Assembly (NCBI RefSeq): GCF_963576675.1
Contig: NC_088916.1
Coordinates: 47,803,001 to 47,867,000 of the forward strand
Reading direction: 5' to 3'
Origin: Euphorbia lathyris
Lineage: Eukaryota > Streptophyta > Magnoliopsida > Malpighiales > Euphorbiaceae
DNA length: 64,000 nucleotides
A program made the position numbers and the translations under genes. Each line of letters starts with the position of its first letter. The stretch's first letter is position 1. Positions 47,853 to 59,722 of this stretch are shown here, in pieces. The notes beneath the pieces were generated by a model. It was not told the DNA's origin, ran no database searches, and saw nothing but the letters and a program-made list of their open reading frames with translations.

Positions 47853-49505
47853 TATATTTATTATGGAACCAAAATTTTTATTGTCCAAAATTACTATTTT
47901 TTGAGTTTTCTCTTTCTAAACATTAACTCTATCTCTCACAAAAAACAAACACCTAAATAACCTCAAACCTAAAAAGTTGAAGAATTAAAGTTACTAAATA
48001 TCATTTAATTCGTAAAAAAAAATTCATTTTGAGGTCGTTATTTGTCAAATTTAGAAAAATAATTTTTTTACCAACAATAGGTACCGATCTTAAAAAATGT
48101 AAAACCACATAATTAACTTTTTGTTTTCATTTAATTAGATGTTCACAATAACTAACTAAGTTGATAAGCTACTATCATTAAAAAAAAATCATCAGAATTC
48201 TTTTTTTTATTTGAGAGAAAGAAATTAATCACTAAAAAAATTACAAGATCTTTACAAAGAAAATCAATTAGCAAACTAGGAATAAAAACGAATAAAACTC
48301 GTTAGCATTGGAATGTAAGATCAGAGATTTAAGCTATTAAAATAAAAACACTTAAATCACTATTTGGCTTCTAAAATTTTGTTATTTGACATTTGCCCTA
48401 TTATTTAGTATATTTAGCTCCTAACTTATCACAATTTGAATGCAAACTTGGTAAAAATGTTATCTCATTGATATGTTGCGATGTTTTGACTTTTGAACAT
48501 GATATTTTTCTAAAAAACTAATTAATTATTTACATTTAAGAAAATTTACATGACAAAAATCTTTAAGACATATCATATTTCAAGTTCATGTGTTAAAACA
48601 TCACTATGTGTTAGGTGGGATAATGGTTTTATTAAGTATCCATCATCTATTAGAACAAATCATTAACTAAATGTGATCAAATAATAAGCAAGGAACTAAG
48701 GGGGTGTTTGGTTCGTATAGGGGTAACAGAATGGAATCAAGAAAGGGAAACAAGGAGAAAGGAATGGAATGACTCTGAATTCCCTTCTCTGTTTGTTTCA
48801 GTTCCACAAAAAGAATGATATACCTATTATCCGATTTGTGACTGTTTGGTTCAAATGAGATAATAAACTAGAGTTGTGTTTTCAACAATAACTTCTATAC
48901 ATACCTGTATCTATATTAATAAATTAATCACATGTAGAATGAAAATCAAAAGTGAGATTAATCTAGGGATTAAAAAAATACAAGGATCAAAATAAAAATA
49001 AAAATGTAAAAATTAGTCAAGAATATTTTTTTGAGAATAAATAAATAAATAATATAAGGATAAGGATAAAAAAAAATGAAATTAATTCAAGGATTAAAAA
49101 AGTATAAATAAATAAATATATGGACCAAAAATATAAATTAAAACAAAATAGAGACTAAAATGAAATTTTATAAGGAGAGTATATGTTCAAATTAGTGAGA
49201 GAGAGGGGAAGGGGAATGGAAAACCTTAGGGGGGTCGGGGGGGAATAGGGTTAGAGGAGTTAGGGTAAATCTAAAACTAAAAGAGGGTAAAGGGAATGGT
49301 TGAATTGATAAAACAAACACCAACAAACGGAATGAAACCTCCTTTATCCCTTACCCTTTTCTGAAACCCCCAAAACAAATGACCCCTGAATGATAAAATT
49401 TTGAATAGGTGAAGGTAAAAAGAGTGGTTTAAGCCAAATAAAAATGATAATGAGTTTTGAGTATTGTTTGATAAAACTGAAAATTAAGTGCTGGATTTTA
49501 ACGGT
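47853..49505 (+). repeat. 1.65-kb direct repeat, right copy
   Basis: Mirrors 42784-44434 with few differences, such as an interrupted G-run. Its left border abuts the PMD element end; its right border is continuous through an intact MITE. Confidence 0.95.
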
Positions 49506-49734
49506 TGAATATTTTAAGTGCTGAAAGTATTAAATAATGTAAGTGCTATAAAAATATTAGTCAATAATGTTTAACTTAAAATGTTAAGTTAAATATTTTA
49601 ACTTATTTTAATAAGTGATTTTTAATTTAATTGACAAATTTAAATGGTACATAAATAACCGTTATCATACACAATTAAATCAAATAAATGTTTAACATTT
49701 TAATTTAAATGGGAAGTGGGTTATCAAACAATAC
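49461..49734 (-). mobile_element. MITE (ATTGTTTGATAA ends)
   Basis: The inverted ends GTATTGTTTGATAA and TTATCAAACAATAC are exact. The first 45 bp also lie at the end of the left direct-repeat copy, where the element is cut off. Confidence 0.7.
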
Positions 49735-50345
49735 TTTATATTTATATTTATATTTATTTTTTCATTTTAAAAACAAATAGTGGATCTTGGTATAGTGTTT
49801 GAAGAGTTTTGGTAGTAGGTCAAAAGAGAGGAGCTTTGAGCATTTCAATGATTTAAAAGAAGTAAGAGTCCATCCATCTCAATGTCATTAATTATTAATC
49901 CAGATCTTAATCTTGTCCTTTTTCTTTTATTTTCTAGAGTTGAAAATTGAAAAAAAGAAAAACGATATTGTCCCCCAATTTCAACATTCCCCTTCCTTTC
50001 CCTTTTTGTAGCATTGTGGATCTAATTGCAGCTAAATCCCCTTTTTAATCCTGTCTTATACCTCTACTTTCTACTGGGTCCACTTTTACTTCAATTGCTT
50101 TGCATTTTTATCTTTACCTCATGCACTTCTTTTCCATTTCCACCCACAAATTACACCTTCTTTATTTTGTTTTGCAATAATAATTCTGATTATATTTTCT
50201 GGTCCCCAAGGGTCATTTCCAGACAGCAAATAAGACAACTTTATATACATAATACTATTAAATATTGGTTCCGACATTTACGGTACACTTAATAAAGATA
50301 TTTTAATCAATAATTTTTTTAAGTATATATGTTTGTAATGTAGAG
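49735..50345. other. Intergenic sequence
   Basis: No gene seen. An ORF at 50026-50292 has no recognisable motif and is likely chance. Confidence 0.55.
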
Positions 50346-50831
50346 TTATTTATTGGCTTAATACATAAGTTGTCCAAAAAATTTGATTGTCCTCTTAAAC
50401 TTTCAAAGTATCTTGATAGTTCCCTCAAATTGTATAATATATTCAGTTAGCTCCCTAAGCTTACACAAAATGTAATCAATTGATCACTCAGTTACAAAAA
50501 AGTAAGTTAAATGCGGAAGATGTATTGCACGATCGAGTCTTAAAAAAAATAAAAGGATCAAAATCGGAGTATACGGTTTTAATATTAGAGAAGACAAGTC
50601 GTATAACTTCATTTTAATCTATTTTTGAATTATGTAATAACATTCTAAAATGTGTGTAATATGTCTTTCGCATTTAACTTACTTTTTTACGATCGAGTGA
50701 TCAATTGATTACATTTTATGCAAGTTCAGATGACTAATTGAACATTTTATGGAAGTTAAGAGGACTATTGTGAAACTTTAAAAATTAAGGGAGCCAATCA
50801 AACTTTTTGGACAAATCAAGCCTTATTTATT
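50346..50831 (+). mobile_element. Mutator-type MITE (468 bp) with ~190-bp inverted repeats
   Basis: Spans 50355-50822. Its left end GGCTTAATACATAAGTTGTC pairs with the right end. TTATTTATT at 50346-50354 and 50823-50831 is an exact 9-bp duplication. Confidence 0.9.
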
Positions 50832-51542
50832 TAAGATGGAAGAATGGAGCCAGCTCATGATTCCCTTTAGTTTAAAGTGGTACAAAGCACATGCTATCTT
50901 TATTCCATTCCCTGCCTATTGCAACTCTTAATTACCTAATTATCACTATTAATATTCTTATCCTCCAATTATCAATATAAAAATACATCTGCTATTTATT
51001 TTTCCTTAAAAATATTAAGGAAACAATAATATTTTTGAGCTCTCTCAATCAAAATGCTATAATTTGATGAAATTTAACCCTGAAATTATTATTTGTTAAA
51101 AAAAATATCAAATTATTTTGTAAAAGAAATTAAATCACTACTATTTGTGAGTTATTTCTTTATTACTGTTGATAGTAGATAAGTCCAATATTAATTAAAT
51201 ATTTTTAGTCTAAATAAAAAAATAAAAACGAACTACAAAAAGGGAAACTTATCGATATTGTATCAAACTTTAGGAGCTAGAATTGAGAATTTAGGAAAAT
51301 TTAGATGGTAAAACTATTACTTTTCCGCGGAAAAAAAAAAGTTAATTTCTATTATCACAAGAATTGTCAAAAATAACGCCGGAAATTTATAATTAGAAAG
51401 AAAAGAAAAAGAAAAAGTGAAAAAAAGAGTAGAGCAATATGCACATTTATGAGGGGAAGTGGTTGTCCCTGTCGAGGGCAGTTCTGCGTAGACTTTGCCT
51501 CGTTGGATTGTACTCTTATTCCTACTTTTAGGTTTGAAGTTT
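50832..51542. other. Intergenic sequence
   Basis: No gene or clear repeat seen. Confidence 0.5.
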
Positions 51543-51980
51543 AGGTAAATTACACCCATTACTCATCAACTTTAATCATTTAATCATTTTTACGGTATTC
51601 TTTCCAAATTTTAAAATGTAAGGTAAAAACTATTATACTTTCTACTATTATGGTTATTAAAGTTCAATAAATATCTAAAAATAAGCGTTAACGATTTTAA
51701 AATAAAAATATATAAGAATTAAAGTTGTTTAAAACCATATTTACTAAAAAATCATGTTTTTTATTTTTCGAAATCAATATTGTTGAAATAACATTAAAAT
51801 GAAAAGTTGAATTTTTAAAATTATTTAGAATGTCACGAGTTCTCGGAATTTTCTACTTTTAGATCATCAACAACCATTTTAAGACGTTAATTAAAATTTA
51901 TAGCCATAATAAAATTGATATTACGTTTTGAAATTTAGTAATAAAAGTGAAATTCAGTAGCTATGGATGTAATTTAGCCT
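51543..51980 (+). mobile_element. Diverged MITE family 2 copy
   Basis: The left end AGGTAAATTACACCCAT pairs with the right end ATGGATGTAATTTAGCCT. The interior shares AAGAATTAAAGTTGTTTAA with the family. Confidence 0.65.
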
Positions 51981-53224
51981 TTGAAGTTAATATATGTTCC
52001 TTTGAAAAGATGGGATTTACTATTTGATCCCATAAATAATGTGTATGTCAATTATTCACTAAATCAATAATTTAATATACGTGCTATATTAAATATTAAC
52101 AAATATAATTAATTATTTATTTGTTTATATAAAATTTAAAACCCTAAAATATATATTTCATACTTCAAACTTTAAATTCTAAATTTATTTTGGGGGTATA
52201 TACTCTAAAATATACATGATGTATTGTCAAAATGTTGACTCCACAGGATGAGATGTACCAAAATTTCTCCATCCCATATAATGTTAATTATAGTAATGGC
52301 ACCACCATCACACTGTATCAAAAACTAGCAAATATTTATGGATTTATTTTGATATAAGGGTATAGGTGCTATAACGGATAAATACAAAAATAAATATGCG
52401 TATTAACCCAAAACTAAAAGCTACTCCTATTAATTAACTTAGATAATAAACATACAATGTTACTATTAATTTTCTTTGGTACACATAAAAGTGTACAATT
52501 TTTTTATGACCTCCTACTAAAATGTACAAATAGTAATTTTGACCGGTCAAACGTGAAGTCAACACGTTATGTGAGCAATTTGACCTCTTTTAAAGTCGAA
52601 AGTTAACTGTTAACGGAAAGTCAATACGTCACGTCAACAATTTTAACTTTTATAGAGATCAAATTATTGATGTAGTACATTGAATTCTCATTGACCGGTC
52701 ATAATTACCGATTATACATTTTAGTGGAATGTACTAAAAGATTATACAATTTTGTTTGGAAAAAAAGATGTAAAACACAAATGTAATTTACCCAATTTTG
52801 TTGTATGAAGATGAAAAGTGTAGAGTCTAAGCTCAACTAACGAGGTCAAACATCCAAACAAATAATAGTAAAAAAAAGGAAAAAAAAATGACAGTGGCCG
52901 ACATCACTTCACATGCAAACAAAAAAAACTATAATTTTCCTAATAATGTTTTGTTTATTTAATAATTTTGAGTTTGGAAAATTTTCAATTTAATTCAGAA
53001 AATTAAAACGGGTATACGGTAACGTATATACATGATAATAGTGGATGGATATATTAGGTGCAACCGTGCAAGTTCTCTCATACTAGTAGTTTTTCCAGTT
53101 TCCGGATAAAATGCCAACCATCTCTGCTTCCATTTTCTAGGATTCGACAAACAGAGATGCTAGGCAATTTAACAACAACAACAAGAACATCAATTATTGA
53201 CACTTGAGTCCACAAAAAAGAGGA
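51981..53224. other. Intergenic sequence downstream of the cyclin gene
   Basis: AT-rich, with inverted words such as GACCGGTCAAACG (about 52540) and TTGACCGGTCATAA (about 52692) that suggest another old MITE near 52470-52750. The last ~150 bases probably include the cyclin 3' UTR. Confidence 0.5.
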
Positions 53225-54453
53225 TTAAAATGAAAGATTAGGAATTAACGAGGATGTATCTGCATTTTGATTTGCTCTGCTTTTCTTCGTCGGCTGCTCC
53301 GGTGAGGAAGACACTGATCCCACTGCCCAACTATCATTTGAACTCTCTGAACTAAATGATACATCCATTACACATTTTGGACTACCCGGATACCAACCGT
53401 ACTTCCTTTTCTTTGATTCCATCCTGTAATATTCCATTATCATCTCTTTGCACTCATTCACATTCTCCTCCTCCTCCTGTTTTGGAAGAGTTTCAGATTA
53501 AAGATTTAAACTTTTTTTCTACTTTAATAACCGGAATTAATTTGATTTAAAAAAGCAAATAATCACCTTATCAATTCCGAGAATCCCCGATAGTTGGCTT
53601 TCAAATTCATCTCCGATACTGGGTTGTATACCATTGATTACATGCAGCATTGTTGCAGATGCAATTACACTAGGAAGATAAGGTAAAGACCTGGAATCTG
53701 AGATTATAGAGAGAACAATAAGCTCGGATCTCCGGATAAATTCCCAGCAGAGATAATCCTTAAATCCAAGCCTCCTTGCTATGTAATCGATAAACGATAA
53801 TGGAGTCACAGGGTTCATTCTCCATTCAAGCGTGGAAAGTACTAAAAGCTCCATTCTTTGTATAGTTTTAGCCTCAAACACATACTTACTGTCCTCCACC
53901 TTCACTTTCACAAATAATAAATCATCAATCAACAAATGAGACATAAACTCTAATTTATGATTAAAGTTAAATTAAATGTAGGTACCTGTAGGTCCAACAG
54001 AAGTGGGACTTGGGTCTCCTCCAGTTTTGCTGCTAAAGAAAGACAAGCCACAGCTACGAGTTGGGTCATCCATGGCTTCTCTGTCTGAAGATCGAACTTA
54101 AATAGGAACCTATCGAGATAATTTATGGCCAAAACTGAAGATAGAACGGTGAATGAGTAGTGAGCATTGACTTTAAGTATCCAATCCACAGCATCACGGC
54201 GAGCTTGAGCTAGAGATGGGTTTGTTTCTAGTTTTTTATATAGTTGATTTGGGTCTTGTTTTGAAAACAAAGAGGAAAGTTCATCATCTTCCCAAGTTAA
54301 GTCTTGTGGTAGCAAGATTGGGGGAAAGTGTTGATCTTGAAAATTATCAAAATCAACAACTTCTCCTCCATCCCAGTTATTATCTTCTGAGCAGTAAAGA
54401 GCATCATTGAGAAAGAAAGAAGAAGGGTTTGAGATGGGACAATGTTTTGCCAT
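53225..54453 (-). CDS. CYCD3: D3-type cyclin
   Basis: Three exons on the minus strand: 53986-54453, 53567-53899 and 53225-53476, with GT-AG introns all in phase 0, give 350 residues, close to the usual 360-380 of plant CYCD3. Residues 19-23 are LYCSE, the L-x-C-x-E motif with which D cyclins bind retinoblastoma-related protein. The cyclin box follows: ARRDAVDWILKVNAHY (about 84-99), INYLDRF, CLSLAAKLEETQVP; the C-terminal cyclin fold ends near residue 267. The tail is serine- and proline-rich with SSNDSW, as in CYCD3, and may be a turnover region. D3 cyclins partner CDKA in the nucleus to drive G1/S entry in response to cytokinin and sugar. An ATG 18 codons upstream is also in frame; the MAKH start was chosen because family members begin about there. 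Confidence 0.93.
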
Positions 54454-54640
54454 CTTCTTCTGGGAAGAAGATTGATTAAATTGGGATATTGGTTCATTAT
54501 AGGTCAAAGGAAAAGAAGAGCAATAAAGACTGAGTTAGAGGCATCTCTTCTCTTCTCTTCTCTTTGTGGGTATTGTGTAAAAGAAAGAAACAAAAAGAGG
54601 AACAAGAGAAGAGAATAGGGGCAGTGTTTGTGTATTGTTA

Positions 54641-54647
54641 TTATATA
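54641..54647 (-). promoter_or_regulatory. Probable TATA box of the cyclin gene
   Basis: TATATAA on the minus strand lies about 190 bases before the start codon. A CT-rich leader (TCTTCTCTTG, AGAGAAGAGAAG) follows, as in many plant 5' UTRs. Confidence 0.5.
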
Positions 54648-54720
54648 CTTGATTAAATCATGGCCCATGTTCCTCATTAACGAGACACGTGACATTTGCA
54701 CCATTTTCATTTTCATATGT

Positions 54721-55063
54721 TTTGTTTAAATAATTGTTTTGAACCGTTATGGTTCCAGATCATTTTTTACTAGGAATTCAATGAGAATATAAACTATGTT
54801 TTTGTCATCCACCTCAACAATAACACTGAAAATTAAATCCAAGTAAAAGTACTATAGCAATCTTTTTTCTACGGTGGAAAATGTTGATTGAATTCAAAAG
54901 GTTTGACAAGTTCACTTCTCCCTTTATGTTCATGTTTCTTTAAATTCACCTTGAGTATTTTTAATCTCAGATTAGTTCATCAATATACATTTTTTGTTTT
55001 GGTCATGAACAAGGTATAACCTTTTTAAATACAAATAAAGCAATAGCATACGTTGGGTTTAAC
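54721..55063. other. Intergenic sequence between CYCD3 and ARPC3
   Basis: No gene seen. It is upstream of the cyclin and downstream of ARPC3. Confidence 0.55.
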
Positions 55064-55264
55064 ACACTTCGCAATTTTAAATCTAATTAGTAAAAAAAAA
55101 AAAAATTGTGTAATTTCAAATTGAGGATTGAAAGGCGTTATACATAAAAAAAAAAAAAACATCTTCCATTAATAAAATTTGAAATTACAACATCTAGTAA
55201 GATTAGGTTTTAAATTGCAGTATGGTACGTGAAAGCTATATCTGTTATAATCCATTACTACCCT
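55064..55264 (+). repeat. Direct repeat, copy 1, just downstream of ARPC3
   Basis: Shares GTGTAATTTC, CATCTTCCATT, AAGATTAGGT and GTGAAAGCTATATC in the same order with 57438-57666. A run of A in this copy stands where the other has a run of T. Confidence 0.75.
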
Positions 55265-55377
55265 GTCCCTCTTTGTTTTCTTTGGACAGGACTATATTCA
55301 CAACTAATCAATTATAAATTCAATAATAACATCCTTTTCCACAGGCAACGTCTAGTTGAACACAAATCACAAAGTAG

Positions 55378-58300
55378 TCAAAGAGCAATAATATTCATAA
55401 ATTTCCTCTTAGCAAATGCCAACCACCATTTGTTTGGTGTCCCATTGGGTCTATATGCAACACTTAGCAGTCTTCCGCTTGTCTCTTCCCTAATCTGCTT
55501 CAGATAATTCCTGAACAGCTCTGCAATTCAAAAACCAAACATTTTTAGTTCACATAAGTAACTACCCCACTCCTAACATGGAACACAACCTTGCTCAAAA
55601 ACCAAGAACCCAACATTTCAGAATTATCATCGCGGGTGGAAGAAAATCTGTTGTTCCCATTTTCCTCTGCCCTTACATTGAGTGAGAGACAGATAAGAGG
55701 ACAAGAAAATGGGAACAACAGATTTTCTTTCATCAATCCCATCCCATTCTAAAGATCCTGTTTTAGTTTTTGTAGCCAACCGAAATTACTGTTTTTCTGA
55801 AATGTTATTTTACCACATTAAGTTTCAGTACTACTCCCATAGTTTAGTTTATGCCTTGTAGATAACAGGACCATTTTATTAACTTGATATGGTTGGTCTT
55901 AAAGAGACTATTGGTAATGGCAATAATATGGCCAAGAAAAAATCTTAATGATTTCAGAAGGAAATCATGATCTACAAAAACTAGTCCTATCATATGGACC
56001 ACATGATTAGGCAACAAGATGAGAACCACAGCAATGACAGAAGTAAGATATAAACGAAAGGCACACAAGAAAATTGAGGTTAAGGTTACTATCCCTATAT
56101 TCTCAAGCAGCTAAGAAAGAAACTAGACAAAAGAAAAATAGTTCTCAGTAGGTTTGGAATGAGAGCAATGATGTTGATACATAACAATAGATTAAACATT
56201 GAAATCTCAGGATTATTCACAACAAATTAGAAAGACTACAGAAGCACGTTGAAATATAGAATAAAATTGGACAGTCTCCCCAAAATCAGCGCAAACATGA
56301 ACATGGAGGAACGTTACCTGCTTCATTTTGAGATTCGGGATTCACAAAAAGGCCAGGAAAAGGAAAACCGACCTCTCCAGGCACAGGAACTTTCTCAAGA
56401 CCTAAATTAATGATGGCCTTGGTCCCTTCTGCCAAGGTTCTGCACCCTTCAAGCCTCTTCAAAGCCACATTGATATAGAATGTTAAATATATAAGGAGCT
56501 TATCAGCCGGGCTCTTAATATCAAAGTTTCTAAAGAAAACATTAGCGCGAAAAAATGTTATTGCTTCATCAACAATGTCAGTTCTATCTGCACAAAAGCA
56601 TATGCTGATTAACATAGTTGAATAAATTAGGGAAAGAAATTGGCAGCAAAATTATTCAACAGCCAACAGGAAATATCTATAACCTTGGTCTGAACTGGGA
56701 GCAGGACCCTTTATATGGCTTTTCAGAGGAAGTAAAGGGCATCCACAAGCTTTTTCAACTCCTTCCTCGTCCACAAAGCTAGAGTGATAAACCTGCCGTG
56801 ACAATCATCTTCAAGTTGCATAGAAACTAGAGCTATATATAGCAAATCAAAGTAAATATATGGACTTCCATAACAAAAAGGAATTCCCGCTTACAAACAA
56901 CCAAATTTATAATCATCTAAATGGTTTATCAAATTCACACACAAAATCTAGGGGATATGCCAAAAGTAATACCCAGAACCGGTAATCAGAGCTGGGAAGG
57001 GGGGAAATAATAAATGTGGTTCAAATCGCAACTAGTTCTTCCAAGAACAGGAAGATCTTAAACACAAAACCATAAATTAACATGCTAAATCAAGTTGATA
57101 TCAACAAATTGAAAAGCTGGAGTCGGAATTACCAGATTCAAGAAATATTTTAGTATTTTGCCAAAATAAAATTTGTTAAAGATCCCAATACAAAATAAAT
57201 AGATTGCGTACCATTTCTTCAGTGGAATAGATCGATTCCTTCAAGCTCAGCAAAATGGCTAAGAGAAGATCACAAATACAGCATTCAGGTAGGATTTCAA
57301 TAATTTTTAGAAGGCATTAAACAGATAAAGAAACAAAATCGTAAGGAATTAAATTGAACTAAAATGAGGGTGTAGATGAATTCTTAAATGTAGAAGTTAC
57401 CTGATTGAGGGGGTGTTTGTTTCTCCTTTTCACATCTGCAAACTTTGCAATTTTTAGGTCTGATTAGTGTTTTTTTTTTTTTTTTTTTTTTTTGTGTAAT
57501 TTCAATTGAGGATTGAAGGTAATGGGGATATAAAATTATACATGAAAAAAAAAAAAACTCATCTTCCATTGATAAAGTTTAAAATTCCAACATCTAATAA
57601 GATTAGGTATTAAATTGCACTGTTGTACATGAAAGCTATATCCGCTTTAAACCATTACTCACAGGGCTAAAGAGATTGACTTAGGTATGCTGAAAATTAA
57701 TAGCAAGGCATCAGTTAAACGAAACTAATATACAGGACCTGAACTATCTATTTTAACATATATCAACTGCCATACCAAAAACTTCCCACGAAATTCAGAC
57801 AGAATTTAGATGATCCTCTCTCAATTAAAACTTATTTTGTACAATAAGATTTAAACTTAAATCTCTAGTTTAATGAACAAAAATTTGATGAACAAAAACA
57901 CAGAAAGTTGGTAGTGACTGTGTTAATTGTAATTTCTCTTAACTTAATTTCTCACATGGTGGCATGTGAAATCTGCATCTCAAAATTGGATAAGATATCA
58001 AGCAAGAAGATTGCTCAACTATATTCAAATTTATATTTGGACAAAAATGCACAACAGATAAAACAAATTGAACAACTTTTTATTTATGTATTCCTAAACA
58101 ATATAGGACAAATTGTTCTAGTTATTGATTCCAACAAAAACTAAGCAATTGAAAGCCACGAAAACTGAAATGGTAGGACGGACAGAACATTTAGGCAAAC
58201 CCAGACATCATCAAACCCAGACGTTAGCAAACCCAAACATTGGTATTTACCTTAATCAACGACGACGGTGAGAGATCAGAACGACGGCGGTGCGAGACAG

Positions 58301-58430
58301 AATGAGGAACGGCGGTGTGAGGAGATCGGAAGGGATGAGGAACGATCGTGTGAGGAGATCGGGACGAGGAGGAACGATGGTGTGAGGAGGAGAGACGGCG
58401 GCTTCCTTTCGTTCTTCTATATTAGATTTT
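55378..58430 (-). CDS. ARPC3: Actin-related protein 2/3 complex subunit 3
   Basis: Coding exons on the minus strand are 57212-57214 (the ATG alone, at the end of an exon starting near 57258), 56684-56792, 56318-56587 and 55378-55520. They sum to 525 bases, 174 residues plus stop, the normal plant ARPC3 length. Characteristic blocks include ACGCPLLPLKSHIKGPAP, DIVDEAITFFRANVFF, NFDIKSPADKLLIYLTFYIN, KRLEGCRTL, PNGTPNKWWLAFAKRKFMN. All introns have GT-AG borders. A non-coding first exon at about 58251-58430 is inferred from a donor site and a CT-rich leader. ARPC3 is a structural subunit of the seven-protein Arp2/3 complex, which nucleates branched actin filaments in the cytoplasm and shapes trichomes and pavement cells. 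Intron 1 holds a repeat copy, intron 4 a hairpin. Confidence 0.93.
55641..55728. repeat. Perfect 24-bp inverted repeat in ARPC3 intron 4
   Basis: Arms 55641-55664 and 55705-55728 are exact complements. A further short stem (CCTCT/AGAGG) extends inward, leaving a loop of about 30 bases. Confidence 0.9.
57438..57666 (+). repeat. Direct repeat, copy 2, inside ARPC3 intron 1
   Basis: Diverged copy of 55064-55264 in the same orientation. A run of about 25 T lies at 57469-57493. Confidence 0.75.
58262..58400 (-). repeat. Short tandem repeat in the presumed ARPC3 5' UTR
   Basis: Three units of about 33 bases, each with CTCCTCACAC and CGTTCCTC on the minus strand. An ORF through it is of low complexity and is not counted as a gene. 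Confidence 0.6.
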
Positions 58431-58439
58431 CTTAAAGGC

Positions 58440-59157
58440 ATAAAGCCCAATTGAGTCCCTGAACTATAGAGAAAAAATCAATCAGCCCCCATTCTATTCA
58501 AATCAGCAAAATGGTCCCTGTAGTATTTTTGGATGATTAATCAACTCCCTCTCTTAACTGCTATCCCTTCTTCGCCTTCTTCACCTGCCGGAACGGTTTT
58601 GTAGAGGAAAACAGAAAAAAAAAATGAGCTACATTTACAATCTAGGCACAACACCAGACCAAGTTGTATCAAGTAAATCATGGCCCCAATTTCATCCATC
58701 CAAACACTATAATTATTATTAGGCTAAATTTAGTAGAAGGTTCAATTTACCATATAACCGGCCTTACTACATCTATGTATTTCTCTGATTTTCAGAAAAA
58801 TATCTATGGTTTTTAATCAATTATTTCAATTTATCACTTCAAAATCCACCAAACCTTGCAAAATTCAGAAACTAGATTAAAGAAACTCCCAATTGAAAAG
58901 TCACTCCCTCGACAAATCCATTTTGTGGTTACTCAAACTAGACATCAGAAAAACCCAGTAATTTGGATTTCATACAAAATCAACATCACTAAGGAGCAAA
59001 AAAAATTAAAGATGGGTCTAAATAAATTTTTCATAGATCTCTGAAAATTCTAAATTAATTGCAGAAATAGAGAGTAAAAAAGCAATTACTTACCAAGAAT
59101 AGGAGAGAAAGCTTCGTAATGAGAGATTGATTGGCAGACGTCAAAGGATAATATTAG
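58440..59157. other. Upstream region of ARPC3
   Basis: About 700 bases with no gene. On the minus strand CTATTCTTG-GTAAGTAATT near 59085-59105 resembles an exon end and donor, possibly an alternative first exon, cut off upstream by the gypsy LTR at 59158. Confidence 0.4.
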
Positions 59158-59659
59158 TGATAACATTGTGATATTATCCCAAGGATCAAAAGGGATATTT
59201 GATTAAAGAACGCCATGTACCGAATCCAGAAATTCCGCGGCGTATCGAAGTAAAGAGATCCGACGGGCGAATCACCTAAAACTCGCCAAGAGTGACCCGC
59301 TAGCGAACCTATGAGGCGGATCTCCACAAGCTCTCAATCCGCCATGAGAACGGCAGAGCCGACCTTGTAATAAAGACCATTAATGAGCTATCAATTAGCT
59401 AACCGCCAACTTAAGGGTAACCAGTAACCGCCATTAATGGGGCATTAATGGAGACTTTCTAGTTACTGAGAGTTACAACTTCACGACTATATATAGCCTA
59501 TGTCTCAGGCTATCAAGGTACACATTCACTTACCCTTTGTCAATTCAGTTTGCTCTCCTGTTCTTCCTTACTGACTTTGGCATCGGAGCTTCCCCCCGTC
59601 GAACCCAACGATGCCCCCACAGGGACGGAAGTTAATCAGAATTTCTCCACTTGTTATCA
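59158..59659 (+). repeat. 5' LTR of Tat/Retand element (502 bp)
   Basis: It starts TGATAACA and ends TGTTATCA, an exact 8-base inverted terminal pair. A TATATATA box lies at 59488-59495. Confidence 0.85.
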
Positions 59660-59660
59660 A

Positions 59661-59678
59661 TTGGTGCGGTGAACGTGG
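59661..59678 (+). other. Primer binding site of Tat/Retand element
   Basis: TTGGTGCGGTGAACGTGG begins one base after the LTR. The priming tRNA was not identified. Confidence 0.6.
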
Positions 59679-59722
59679 AATCCTTAATCAAATAAAGGGT
59701 TTCCATTCACGTTAGAGAGAAT

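Noticed and set aside
42784..49505. Interpretation as an LTR retrotransposon with 1.65-kb LTRs carrying a PMD gene
   Set aside because: The repeats lack TG...CA ends, PBS, polypurine tract and flanking duplication, and their ends cut older MITEs asymmetrically.
53950..54507. Cyclin start at the upstream in-frame ATG (54507)
   Set aside because: The 18 extra residues do not resemble CYCD3 N-termini, whereas MAKH.. lies at the usual distance from the LxCxE motif.
58256..58450. 64-residue minus-strand ORF upstream of ARPC3
   Set aside because: It runs through a short tandem repeat in the likely 5' UTR and has low complexity; a regulatory upstream ORF cannot be excluded.
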